A DNA stretch of 64,000 nt. Origin: Turritopsis dohrnii (lineage: Eukaryota; Cnidaria; Hydrozoa; Anthoathecata; Oceaniidae). This document shows, piece after piece, positions 28,160 to 37,118 of the stretch. The notes beneath the pieces were generated by a model. It worked only from the letters and a program-made list of their open reading frames with translations, ran no database searches and was not told the DNA's origin. Positions within the stretch are counted from its first letter, which is position 1; each line of letters begins with the position of its first letter. Where the stretch lies: assembly GCA_027922465.2 (NCBI GenBank), contig BQMF02000139.1:744001-808000 (forward strand), written 5' to 3'. Made by a program: the position numbers and the translations under genes.

Positions 28160-28450
28160 CGACTGGTAGCCTTGTGGTAGAGTGCTCGCTTCCTGTTCGG
28201 GAGGTCGCGGGTTCAATCCCCGACCGAGTCATGCCAGCGACTATAACAGTGTGAATCATTCCTCTCTGCTTAGCACTTAGCAAGAGAGTAGGAATGATGT
28301 CTAGGGTGGTTGTCTAGTTGAGCGGTTTCTGTCATTACAGTTTCCGTAGCCCAAATGGGGGCTTTAAATGCTCTAGGACCTCCTTCGCAGGACCCTCATT
28401 GATAACAGTACCTTAAGGAACTGAAGAGGCTATCCTGGGTAAACATTCGT
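28160..28450 (+). mobile_element. tRNA-derived SINE inserted in the capsid gene
   Basis: The head (about 28161-28230) looks like a tRNA: GTGGTAGAGTGCTCGC in A-box position and GGTTCAATCCC as B box, with several acceptor mismatches. About 210 bp of body follow, ending near TCGTAAATAAATA. TTCG occurs at both ends, but the exact target duplication could not be fixed. It differs from the SINE in the TIRs. The capsid frame is readable directly on either side. Confidence 0.75.
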
Positions 28451-28454
28451 AAAT

Positions 28455-29129
28455 AAATATTTTGTATTTACCATCTGGGTTACGTTTTTGACCTGCGGCA
28501 GTATCTGGAGGGTCAGAATAAATAACTCGGTTATAGTCGTTAAATGTGATCTCGTAGCAAAGCCTATTACCTAAACCTGCTTGATAATATGGAATAGTAC
28601 TATCTAGCATCTCAAAGTCGAGTGGAATGACAAACTTGTTTTTATAGGTGTCAGCAATGGTTTTGTCTTCTGCATCAGAGGTGTCTTTATCTGAAGCACC
28701 AATCCTTAATTTCATACAATTCTCTGTACACCCATCGTCGATGATGATACCCTGTCTTATCGCGTTTGTCTTTTCAAACTTGGTTAACCATAAATCTCTG
28801 TAACATCCAAAAAGATCAAAGTCATCGATACTCAATATCTCGTTACCTTCGAACTTGACAGCCAACTTCTTAACGATAGCTCTTCCAATGTTACTGACCA
28901 ATGTTCTTTTTGAGTCAGCTTTCGACTCGAGTTCAATATCAAAACTTAGATTCGTTGTTCCTGGGATAATGACATCATCGCTTCCTAAATTTGGAAACCT
29001 AACCAATAATAACTGATTTTGATCGATCTCACTTGGATTGTGTGTGACAATTACTTTTTGACGAGAGCCTTTTACACCGCGGGCAGTTCTAAGTGAACGT
29101 TCTGGATTTAACCTCTTTCCATACTCCAT
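28455..29129 (-). pseudogene. Polinton major capsid protein, N-terminal half (young copy)
   Basis: From ATG at 29129 the protein has HNPSEIDQNQLLLVRFPNLG, then LSFDIELESKADSKRTLVSN, the block VKKLAVKFEGNEILSIDDFD, and NKFVIPLDFEML, all aligned with the older copy at 7575. It reads cleanly to about KYKI (residue 224), after which SINE sequence gives a short false tail and a stop at 28413. With the other half it would make a protein of about 435 residues, a compact double jelly-roll capsid protein. A 27-bp AT palindrome (TAATTAATTA type, about 29131-29160) lies just upstream. Confidence 0.85.
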
Positions 29130-29176
29130 TATTAATTAATTATGATATATAATTAATTATTACTTTTTATCTCGGT

Positions 29177-29728
29177 TTAGCGGATGTGCAAAACAACGGT
29201 TCTTCCTAGGTCTTCTTTTAGCATATTGCAATGTTGATCTGTGAGTTTCAACGTAAGAGACTGAAATACACCATTTTTTAATTTTTTGTACTGAAGGTTT
29301 TTAGGCTCAACATGTGTGAAGTCACTATATTCAGCCATGTGATAGGTTAGTAAAATATCACTTAGCTTTCCATTCTCAAGATTTTGAGTGTTGTCGAGTT
29401 CAGATAGATGCAAATTAATTTTGATTATTTTAGCGAGCTTATTTGTTTTGATTATTCGAGGGTCTTTGTCTAATGAGGTAAGTTTTACATCACCTGCTAA
29501 AAAGGCACCTGCTAAAAAGGCATTCAATTCCCTGCTCGTGAATGTTCCTTGAGGTACCAACTTTTCAGCTTTCCCATGAGTCAGTTTCAACTCTTTGGTT
29601 ATTTCATACGTAACATTGTCTGCAAACATATCGACCAATGCAATTTCTTTTGAGCCATCCAAGTTTTGAATGGGGTAAGATAGATATATGGTCTTCTCAC
29701 CTTTTGCGATATTTACTGTGATATACAT
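29177..29728 (-). CDS. Probable Polinton minor capsid (penton-like) protein (183 aa)
   Basis: Intact frame directly upstream of the capsid gene on the same strand, the usual place for the minor capsid protein. The sequence is beta-rich (MYITVNIAKGEKTIYLSYPI) and ends QSLTLKLTDQHCNMLKEDLG then RTVVLHIR, an ending I associate with single jelly-roll minor capsid proteins of Polintons. A small in-frame duplication (AFLAGAFLAG) is seen. No membrane segments. It would occupy fivefold vertices. Family assignment rests on position, size and C-terminal pattern. No homologue is found in the older Polinton remnant. Confidence 0.6.
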   Translation of the reverse strand: MYITVNIAKGEKTIYLSYPIQNLDGSKEIALVDMFADNVTYEITKELKLTHGKAEKLVPQGTFTSRELNAFLAGAFLAGDVKLTSLDKDPRIIKTNKLAKIIKINLHLSELDNTQNLENGKLSDILLTYHMAEYSDFTHVEPKNLQYKKLKNGVFQSLTLKLTDQHCNMLKEDLGRTVVLHIR

Positions 29729-29766
29729 TTCTTGTATTAGAGAATAGAGGATTATATTTTTAAATA

Positions 29767-30927
29767 ATGGAGAACATTTTTAAATATGCTCCCAATGCAC
29801 TTTATAAACCAAATGGAGGACAATACCTTCAGATATTGAATTCTAAAGATTTATACAAACAAACAATTATTGTCTCTGAAAATGGTTCTTTTCCTGCGAG
29901 CTTTCCCAATATTTTTACTAATTATAAAATGGATGAAAATGAAAAACGCATGAAAATTTGGCAGGAACAACCATTTAAATTATGGCAAACCCAACTCAAT
30001 TTTGTCACTTGGTGTGCTTCAAGTGCTTGTGGGGTCAGTTCTGAACATCTGAAAGAAGGTCGCTCTACTTCTATGATTAGAGCAGTATATCGTTTTCACG
30101 TCTATTATCATATTAGACGAATCATTAAGCGTCTGCAGACACCTCTACCTTTTGAAGATAGTTTCAACCAATACGATAATCCTTATAACAAAGAAGAGTT
30201 TTTAAAAATCTGTAGTGAATATGGTGTCGGATCTGATCCTAAAAAATACAAAGGGCAATATTTTTACAGCTCGTATCAAAAAAGACGTAGAGACTATCCA
30301 ACGCCAGGTGTGAGTTATTTCACAGACGACTCCATGACACGATGGATTATAGAAAAATCTAAAGGCTTTACAAAAACAGGTCTTGTAAAAATTTCAGAGA
30401 GTGTTAGAGCATATGCTTATCTTGTTCTTAGTTCGCAAGCCTCAGCTCGTTCTTCTATTTTAGGTAATAATTCAAGCTCTTTGACAGCTCAAAGAGTTTT
30501 TATGAACAACTTTGAAGACATTGTTAACCGCAGAGTTGATATTCAAGATGACATTAAACGTTATCAAGATACTTTAAATTACGCTTCAAGCAAAGTTGAT
30601 TATTCTGTTGGACAAGGTATTTACATGTTACCTAGTGACATGAATCTAAACATCAAGTCGGGAGTGTCTGGTTATAATAATAAAATTCTCATATCTAATG
30701 ACAACTTGAGCCTTGGAAGAAATAAAATGATTAACGTTATGCAAGAGCATCATATTTCACCCAAAGTGACTAGCTCTCCAACACAAACAAAAAATAAAAG
30801 TTCACAAAAGGAAGTTCAAACAAGAGTAGTGAGTCAAACAGATTCACTCCCATCTCACGAAGAAGAGAAAATAGCTTTGGTTTTAGCGATTACCACGATG
30901 TTTAGTATATGGTATGTATTTCGCTGA
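29767..30927 (+). CDS. Polinton conserved protein with C-terminal membrane anchor (386 aa)
   Basis: Intact. Conserved with the older copy at 3970-4858 in AVYRFHVYYHIRRIIKRLQT, YLVLSSQASARSSILG and GIYMLPSDMNLN. The last 19 residues (KIALVLAITTMFSIWYVFR) form a tail anchor after a polar, Ser/Gln-rich stalk. It is divergent from the minor capsid gene, with 38 bp between starts. Its last 66 codons lie inside the right TIR, so an antisense copy also exists in the left TIR (16243-16443). Biochemical role unknown; conservation across two Polinton families and a membrane tail suggest a virion or membrane-associated part. Confidence 0.7.
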   Translation: MENIFKYAPNALYKPNGGQYLQILNSKDLYKQTIIVSENGSFPASFPNIFTNYKMDENEKRMKIWQEQPFKLWQTQLNFVTWCASSACGVSSEHLKEGRSTSMIRAVYRFHVYYHIRRIIKRLQTPLPFEDSFNQYDNPYNKEEFLKICSEYGVGSDPKKYKGQYFYSSYQKRRRDYPTPGVSYFTDDSMTRWIIEKSKGFTKTGLVKISESVRAYAYLVLSSQASARSSILGNNSSSLTAQRVFMNNFEDIVNRRVDIQDDIKRYQDTLNYASSKVDYSVGQGIYMLPSDMNLNIKSGVSGYNNKILISNDNLSLGRNKMINVMQEHHISPKVTSSPTQTKNKSSQKEVQTRVVSQTDSLPSHEEEKIALVLAITTMFSIWYVFR

Positions 30928-31565
30928 TCAGCGTATGTAGTTTGCAATTATAGCCGGCATTGTGGATACATGCTAACACTTCTAAGCCCTGGCGTTTGTT
31001 GAATTTCGATCGAAATGACGGTAACCTGAATGTCTCTATGGACCAGAGAAACCTGACAGTGATAAATCACCCAGACACAATGCTAACCATTCCGCGATAT
31101 ATTCAACACAACTGCGGGGAAGTGCGCACTCATGCAAGTTTTACAACCAGAACATGAGAGATCTACAACCGCCGAAGTATATATACTTCCTCTCAGACGA
31201 ACTGCGTGGGGTTCGAACACACGACCTTGCTGTTACAAGTTAGCGTTCTTATCCACTAGACTACGCTGATCTGTATGTTATATGTATTGTTAGCTCATTT
31301 ATGTTATAAAAATGAAACTACTACAAACTGCTTTTTACTACATTTTTATGAGATATTTAATTGTTTACATTTATGAGTAATTTGTGGTTATATAATAATA
31401 ATTAAAACTGCTTACGTGTTGTTATTTGTTATGTAATCAAAATAACACGTTTCATAACTCGTATCGCGTTATGAAAACAAAGGTCTTAGATGATAATATT
31501 AGCTATAGTAGGGAAATTCCTGAAATCATATGATTTTGCGCCAACATCCGCACTTTCCTATCTCT
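30724..31565 (-). repeat. Right terminal inverted repeat of the young Polinton
   Basis: Inverse of 15605-16446, with one difference noticed near the inner edge. It begins within the 3' end of the 29767 gene and holds the inverse SINE (30922-31271) and the inverse of the hairpin TTTCATAAC...GTTATGAAA (about 31450-31476). It ends CCTATCTCT next to GATGT. Confidence 0.95.
30922..31271 (-). mobile_element. tRNA-derived SINE within the right TIR
   Basis: Exact mirror of 15899-16248, with GATCAGCG-type ends. The stop codon of the 29767 gene falls in the SINE-proximal end repeat. Confidence 0.6.
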
Positions 31566-31900
31566 GATGTAAGGAAGGAACCAATGCTGTTGCCTTTAAA
31601 TCGGGAGAATTTCAGAGAGAAGATTGCTGCTACTGGAAGCAAAGCCCGTTTGGATGTTAGCGCTGTTGGGTTCTGGACACCTGGTCAACGAGTATTTTGT
31701 GATGTACGGGTCTTTGACCTCAACGCTCAGAGATATAGAGGCTGTTCAGAAATCAAAAGGTGCTATCGGAAGAACGAAGAAGAGAAAAAGAAGAAGTACA
31801 ATGAAAGAGTTCTTCAAGTGGAAAATGCCACATTCACGCCTTTGGTGTTCTCCGCCACGGGTGGAATGGGGAGAGAATGTAGCAAATTTTACCAGAGGCT
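31566..31900 (+). pseudogene. RLE retrotransposon protein, restriction-like endonuclease fragment
   Basis: Starting at the GATGT duplication, the frame gives EPMLLPLNRENFREKI, then KARLDVSAVGFWTPGQRVF and CDVRVFDLNAQRY, where the acidic residues of RLD and CDVRV fit a PD-(D/E)XK-type nuclease. It continues EEKKKKYNERVLQVENATFT and LVFSATGGMG to FYQRL. This carries on directly from the piece that ends at 15604 before the Polinton. The frame is intact until the foldback element at 31901. In the intact retrotransposon this domain would nick the target DNA. Confidence 0.8.
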
Positions 31901-32920
31901 ACCGTGGCAGATTTGGACATCCTATCGTGAGTTTGGAGACAAGATATCCGGCCGGATATCTCAGACGTCCGGCCGGGTGTTTAAACGCCCGGCCGGGAGT
32001 TTGAGATGTCCGGCCGGGTGTTTTGAAACTAGTCTTGAAACATCCGGCCGGACATCTTCACTCAAAACGTCCGGCCGGGCGTTTGTAAAAATCTGGTCCT
32101 GAGAATTACTTAGAAGTCCAAACGCCCGGCCGGGGATTTAATATCTCCGGCCGGATATTTATGACAAAGATGCTTTCTGACCTCTACCAATCTCCACCAA
32201 TCTCGATGTTCTGGTCCTTTATATATACGCTTAATATTGTCAAGTCTGTAAAGCATGTATTCAAAGACGCTCGGCCGGACAAACGAAAGGTCCGGCCGGA
32301 TATCAAGATGCCCGGCCGGATGTTTTGTTTGCCCGGCCGGATATCAGCAGGATGTCTTGTTTGACGTTTCAACACCTTGCATTTGTACTTGTGTGTGTTG
32401 AAACCAAAAGATCAAAGCTAATAAATGGAAATCATTTTACTGCGACTGCATTAGAAGATACTTTTGGATTAGTAAAGTACACATCATAACCAGGAAGCTG
32501 GAGATCCTTCGGCCATTTTGTAACTCTCCAGCTTCGTGCAAAAATATTTGATTTTGAGGACCAGATATTGATGAAATCCGTCAGTCAAGCGTCTCAGTCA
32601 CCTCATTCCCGGCCGGATGTTTGAGATACCCGGCCGGACATCCAAACATCCGGCCGGACATCTTGATGTCCGGCCGGGTGTTTCAAAGGCCCGGCCGGAC
32701 AACGTTAGCTGGTAATTTTCAGGACCAGATTTTTACAAACGCCCGGCCGGACGTTTTGAGTGAAGATGTCCGGCCGGATGTTTCAAGACTAGTTTCAAAA
32801 CTCCCGGCCGGACATCTCAAACTCCCGGCCGGGCGTTTAAACATCCGGCCGGACGTCTGAGATATCCGGCCGGACATCTTGTTTCCAAACTCACGATAGG
32901 ATGTCCAAATCTGCCACGGT
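31901..32920. mobile_element. Foldback/MITE-type element rich in CCGGCCGG palindromes (1,020 bp)
   Basis: The ends are ACCGTGGCAGATTTGGACAT and its inverse ATGTCCAAATCTGCCACGGT. The inverted arms run about 190-200 bp and contain CCGGCCGG many times, spaced mostly 20-21 bp. More copies sit in the interior (32270-32345, 32610-32700). AGAGGCT lies outside both ends (31894-31900 and 32922-32928), and removing the element restores the retrotransposon frame (RLAEMIAEKRG). No transposase is encoded; the open frames within are by-products of the repeats. Superfamily unassigned. Confidence 0.85.
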
Positions 32921-32921
32921 A

Positions 32922-33121
32922 AGAGGCTCGCCGAAATGATTGCTGAGAAGAGAGGCATAACAACATCAGCCGCCACCACTTTTGTTCGTACGAAAATTTC
33001 CTTTTCGTTGCTTCGATCTATGCTGCTTTGTATACGTGGTTCACGGTCTGTGCGTGTGCAAGACATTTCTGATGTTGACTTTTCTCTAGTCAACTCAGAA
33101 GCGCTAATCAAGGAGCTTTAA
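32922..33121 (+). pseudogene. RLE retrotransposon protein, C-terminal fragment
   Basis: In-frame continuation after the foldback element: RLAEMIAEKRG, then TTFVRTKISFSLLRSMLLCI and RGSRSV, ending at TAA 33121. This C-terminal pattern (helix, then LLRS.LLC.RGSRS) is one I recognise from proteins of the same retrotransposon type in cnidarians. It confirms that the three separated pieces belong to one ORF. The original protein, counting all pieces, is roughly 1,040 residues. Confidence 0.75.
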
Positions 33122-34189
33122 GCTTTTTTATTTATTTATTTTATTTCTTTTTTATTTATTTAAAAAAAAAAAAAAAAAATGTATTTATGTATTATGTAAG
33201 ATGGCTCGCTCCGCCAAGAAGGGAGATAGACCCCAAGGGGTATCAAATATATATTTATACGAGAATAATAGAGAGCTTACGCAACTGCGATTCTACGGCG
33301 GCTAGTAGTTATGTTGTTATGGTAACTTTATAATATCTGCTTGCTGCCTCCGTCATTGTGAAATGCTTACGCAAACAAACAATAACAAAAAATAAACAAG
33401 TATGGCGGCTGATCTAGCCAAAACATTTGCTCTACAACAAAGTTTATTGCTTAACAAATATGAAGAGGAAGCAGTTACTGATGAACGATGTATTATCTTA
33501 GAAATCTTTTATTTACAATGCCATCAAACCAAACACAATAGACCAAGATAACTGTATAGATACCAAACCGTGATTTATCATTAGTTCTTAGAGAGTTCAT
33601 ATCGAATGTTTACATACATGAACAGTCAGAGTGTCTTCGAATTTTTTTGAAATGAAGATGCAATGCAATGCAAACAAAAGATCTTCCTAATGTTTTTTTC
33701 ATGGGTAGCATGAAGGAAAATTTAAACATTTAACAAATTTCAAAAGAGTGTTATGTGGCACTTGAAAATCTTGACAAAAATATTAATACTATTTGCAGTA
33801 TAGGTTCCACAAAAAAGTCGTTGCTTAAAACTTTCCCTTACTGAAAATAAATCTTTTCGAAAACAAATGCCAAACATTATCCCCGAGGGATTGCAATAGC
33901 AATCCTGTCGAACAACTGAAAATAGAATTATAGAAGACGGTTTCTACTTGTATTAACTTTTGAAGTAACTATTGTATCTTTTAATCGGTAACTGAATGAA
34001 AACCAGGTAATCATTATCATAAAAGCAAACATTGAATATCATTATCATTAAGAAATGTGAATTGAAATAAGCGAAATGTTTTGTTTACATTTTTTTTCGA
34101 TTTTTTTCTTTGGTACTAATCAATTGCGTATGATGATTTCACAATACGTAATGAATACCTGCGTATGTTCTACGGCTACGGTAAATTCT
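33122..34189. other. 3' tail of the retrotransposon and unassigned AT-rich sequence
   Basis: An A17 run lies at 33162-33178 after a T-rich stretch. From 33403 a 49-codon frame opens (MAADLAKTFALQQSLLLNKY) but leads nowhere. No other gene-like signal is seen. Confidence 0.35.
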
Positions 34190-34511
34190 TTACTTTTCCG
34201 TCGTATAATGTACACGACGGATTGATATCTGCAACACAGAATTCATATAGCTGCTAGTTTTGCATAGCCTTTTCAAATAGTTTGGATACTGTTGGAAGAA
34301 TACTATAATTGGTAATCGCCTATATCGTGAAAGTCTCCCGTTTTGTTTACAGGGATGATTTCTGCAAGCTAAAGTCGGTCTGAGAACTTGCACGTTTGGA
34401 AAGAACAATTTATGCAATCTCTGATTATAGCACACGAAACATCGACAGAGGCTTTCAAAATATTGTTAGGAATAGGGCCTCCAGTCTTCTTTGTACAGTC
34501 TAACTCCATTA

Positions 34512-34784
34512 TCATCTTTCGGACAAAAAGACAGTCAATCTCTTTGAATTGGAATTTTGGAGATCCCGTAAACCACTCTTAATTTTAATTATGCTGAGGT
34601 GGTTTTTAAATTTCTCTACTGCCCTTTCAACTGGATCGTTGAAATTTGAGCAATAATTCGCATTCCAATTAAAAAGATTTAACGACTTAGTGATGGTGTT
34701 AAAATGTACGTTGAAACTTTTTGCAACCTCATCACTATCTTGAATAATCTGACAGGTACTAATCACTACACCATCGCTGCACAA
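34512..34784 (-). pseudogene. Possible LINE fragment (region upstream of the reverse transcriptase)
   Basis: The frame gives DSDEVAKSFNVHFNTITKSL followed by DPVERAVEKFKNHLSIIKIK, a pattern common between endonuclease and reverse transcriptase in APE-type LINEs (aligned Phe-Asn-x-x-Phe, then KF.NH.SI..IK). No catalytic motif is included, and flanking sequence (34190-34511, 34785-35072) does not extend it. It could be chance similarity; evidence is one short pattern. Confidence 0.4.
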
Positions 34785-35072
34785 ACGTACTTCATCTTAT
34801 CTTAATAGCCAAATTCACGACATCGACGAATCTGTTCCACGAAAACTTTTGACCAACATTTACTTTAGAGATTTATAATTTACTCATTTATCAAAAGAAA
34901 CACCATTGGTTCCATGTGAGTGTTGGTCGGAATTTCCAATGGCTTTTAATGGAATTGAGCTATGGATAAATGTACTATATTGTATTTAAATGCTACAAAA
35001 TGTATAGAAAATATAGTTGCGTGTTGAACAAAGCATGACTTACGTGATTTTGTCTTTTCATCCAGAACCTGC

Positions 35073-36053
35073 TTATTCGCTAAACGTGTCAACATTCTTT
35101 GTATTTTGATCTTTCACTGCATCAATGACTTGTTGATCGATATAATCCACCACAACAAAATTGACCGTTTTACTTCGTTTCTGTGTCCCTTTCACACATG
35201 TTTCGAGACCTTCCTCAACATGACGATTGCACGCATTAGCCAAATGACGAACGCATAAGCCTGACGTGTAGTAGAGATCATAACGCACAAATGTGGTATA
35301 CGCCTCGAGCTCACACCTAGTTTCATTCATCAATCTACTCATCCCTCTAGCCCAAGCTGTACGCGTCCATGTCATGCCGACCTCAGATTGATCAAAAAGC
35401 CATGGTTCTCTTGTACTCCCTGATAGTCCAGTATGCATGATCACGTATATGCGTTGATTCGCTCGGACAGCGTCACCTAACGTCACAGAAAGCGATGTCT
35501 GCATTGTCAGATCTTTTGCTGACTTTCTGGCTGCAGTGGGTTCCCACTTTCCCCTTAACATTCGGATAATTTCAGTTCCGATTTGGTGTTTTCTGCTCTC
35601 TTCATAGTCTCTATTGAAGTGTATGACAATGACTTCACCGCTATTTGCTGGCTCTTTCATCCAATCATCAACTTGCTGCAGCACCTTGCTAATTGGGCCT
35701 CCAAAAGCGCCACCGTGACAGGCGTATGACTGGTAAGGTCTGACCCAGTCCTGCCAGCAAGTATCAATATCAAAGTATCGCACACCGAATCCAAGCTGTT
35801 CCCCAAAACTTTTATCTTGATTTCTATAAAAGCAGCTATTTGCATTTGATTTGGTTGTTCTCGTGCTGAATCGGCCAACGGGACTTGCAGAATATTGTTT
35901 TAGAGGTCCATCGAAGCCAGCACCAGAGTTGTGGGTTCCTGCCAATGTAACCTGCTTAATGTTCAAATTACACAGGCCTGCCATGCCATTACACAAAAGT
36001 GCTTCACACGAAGGCTCATAAAACAAGAACAGAACAAATAACAGCGAGAGCAT
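35073..36053 (-). CDS. Secreted PI-PLC X-domain-like phosphodiesterase (copy B, 326 aa)
   Basis: The frame is intact as one exon. It starts with a signal peptide (MLSLLFVLFLFYEPSCEALL). The catalytic-type block [15 protein letters not shown] carries the first histidine; FGVRYFDIDTCW and SYACHGGAFGGPI carry acidic residues and the likely second histidine; VIVIHFNRDYEE and RIYVIMHTGL are further core strands. Family members cleave phosphoinositides or GPI-like phosphodiesters; secretion implies an extracellular or luminal substrate, possibly a venom-like or digestive role, not shown. The C-terminus VNFVVVDYIDQQVIDAVKDQ is conserved with copy C. Upstream 36054-36400 resembles the flank of copy C, so regulation may be shared. 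Confidence 0.85.
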   Translation of the reverse strand: MLSLLFVLFLFYEPSCEALLCNGMAGLCNLNIKQVTLAGTHNSGAGFDGPLKQYSASPVGRFSTRTTKSNANSCFYRNQDKSFGEQLGFGVRYFDIDTCWQDWVRPYQSYACHGGAFGGPISKVLQQVDDWMKEPANSGEVIVIHFNRDYEESRKHQIGTEIIRMLRGKWEPTAARKSAKDLTMQTSLSVTLGDAVRANQRIYVIMHTGLSGSTREPWLFDQSEVGMTWTRTAWARGMSRLMNETRCELEAYTTFVRYDLYYTSGLCVRHLANACNRHVEEGLETCVKGTQKRSKTVNFVVVDYIDQQVIDAVKDQNTKNVDTFSE

Positions 36054-36400
36054 GTTGCGCAGATGATTTCAGACAATGAATGAAATCAGTGTAAAATACA
36101 ATATTCTCATGATCGTTTGGATGACCTTTTCTCAATTATGCGATTAAATGTTTACAATAAAATTAAAAATATTTCACGCTGTTTTGATTTGTTTCGTAGA
36201 TTCTGTATGGTTTTCTTAAACGAATATTAATATTCATAATACTTACAGAATTTCAGCATTTTTGAAACGCTAAACTTAACCCAGTGAGCAAATCGTACTA
36301 AGGTCACTACGACAAAGAGCATTTTTATTGGCATAGATTGTACCTCATCGCAAAAATATTCGTCGGGAAAAAATTCGTCGGCGGAAAGACTTTTGTCGGT
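36054..36400 (-). promoter_or_regulatory. 5' flank conserved with PI-PLC-like copy C
   Basis: Read on the minus strand, it aligns with 49560-49881 (shared TCCCGACGAATATTTT, AATAAAAATGCTCTT, ATGAATATTAATATTCGTT, AAATCAAAACAGCGTGAAAT). The duplicated unit therefore included the promoter. Beyond 36400, similarity fades. Confidence 0.65.
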
Positions 36401-37118
36401 AATAAATATTCGTCACCTAGACTTTTTTATCAACGAACTTTTTATGCTATGCTCAATATAAAACAATATATTAAACGTTAATATTTCCTGTTTTTCTTCA
36501 GTTGGCTTTATTGACATTTGTAGCAGTACCGTGTGTCCTCCAATATATGTCGGGGCGTTTATAACAAAGTCCGACTTTAGGGTGCGACGTTTAATAGAGG
36601 GATGCGTTTATTACAAAAAGACAAATGAGGTAAACATCCTGAAGGCTGAAATACAGTATCATTTTAATGGATCGATTTAAATTGTTTGAAATAAAAGAAA
36701 ACTTGATACATTATAGCGAATTAAATAGAAATATAGTCCCCGTGTCAAAGCCGTCATAACTAGAGCAATTTAAGGGGGTAACCTCCCAGATGTTTTGATT
36801 TTTTTCAAAATTTTAAAATATATGAAAATAAGCATTTAAATATAGAGGATTTCATTTCTGAACTTACTTTTTAAGAAATTGATAATTGACACTTTTTGTC
36901 TTCAAGGGTGTTAAAAATGTCCTTAGCAACGCCTTAGCAACGCTTTCATCTTCTCTAAAAACGGTAAAATTGCCCAACTTCTAATATAACCTTGGGTTCG
37001 AAGTTGGTACAGAATGTTCCGTAAATAACTGGGCTATCAAGCAAAAAAAATTTGAGCAAAAAACACAAATTGGAAGTGTTTTGGTGGAGTCTGAAATTGT
37101 CCATACTAAAAGTGAAAA
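36401..37118. other. No recognisable gene
   Basis: AT-rich, with GTAGCAGTACCGTGTGTCC-type sequence and no long frame. The part from about 36740 may be the 5' end of the Mutator-like element that follows. Confidence 0.35.

Larger units (their letters stand above)
15605..31565. mobile_element. Young, nearly complete Polinton/Maverick (15,961 bp)
   Basis: The ends are AGAGATAGGAAAGTGCGG at the left and its inverse CCGCACTTTCCTATCTCT at the right. GATGT occurs immediately outside both ends (15600-15604 and 31566-31570), matching the short target duplications known for Polintons (usually 6 bp). TIRs are about 840 bp and almost identical. It carries PolB, DD35E integrase, packaging ATPase and capsid genes: the replicative, integrative and virion modules. 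It lies inside the nuclease region of the RLE retrotransposon. Known defects are a SINE in the capsid gene and a frameshift in the ATPase. No cysteine protease was recognised. Confidence 0.95.
13027..33121 (+). mobile_element. Non-LTR retrotransposon with C-terminal restriction-like endonuclease, twice interrupted
   Basis: Three coding pieces of one protein (13027-15604, 31566-31900, 32922-33121) are separated by the Polinton (15605-31565) and a foldback element (31901-32920). Each junction has a short target duplication, and removing the inserts restores consecutive, family-typical sequence. Domain order is N-terminal zinc finger, reverse transcriptase, CxC...HALSC zinc motif, PD-(D/E)XK-like nuclease. 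An A17 tract at 33162-33178 may mark the 3' tail. It is related in layout to R2-type elements; the exact clade is not assigned. Confidence 0.75.

Noticed and set aside
28161..28232. Functional tRNA gene inside the capsid gene
   Set aside because: B box is good, but acceptor mismatches and an imperfect anticodon arm, together with a long 3' body interrupting the capsid frame, fit a SINE better.
31624..32364. Coding frames across the CCGGCCGG element
   Set aside because: They arise from the repeated palindrome and exist on both strands; no family similarity past 31900.
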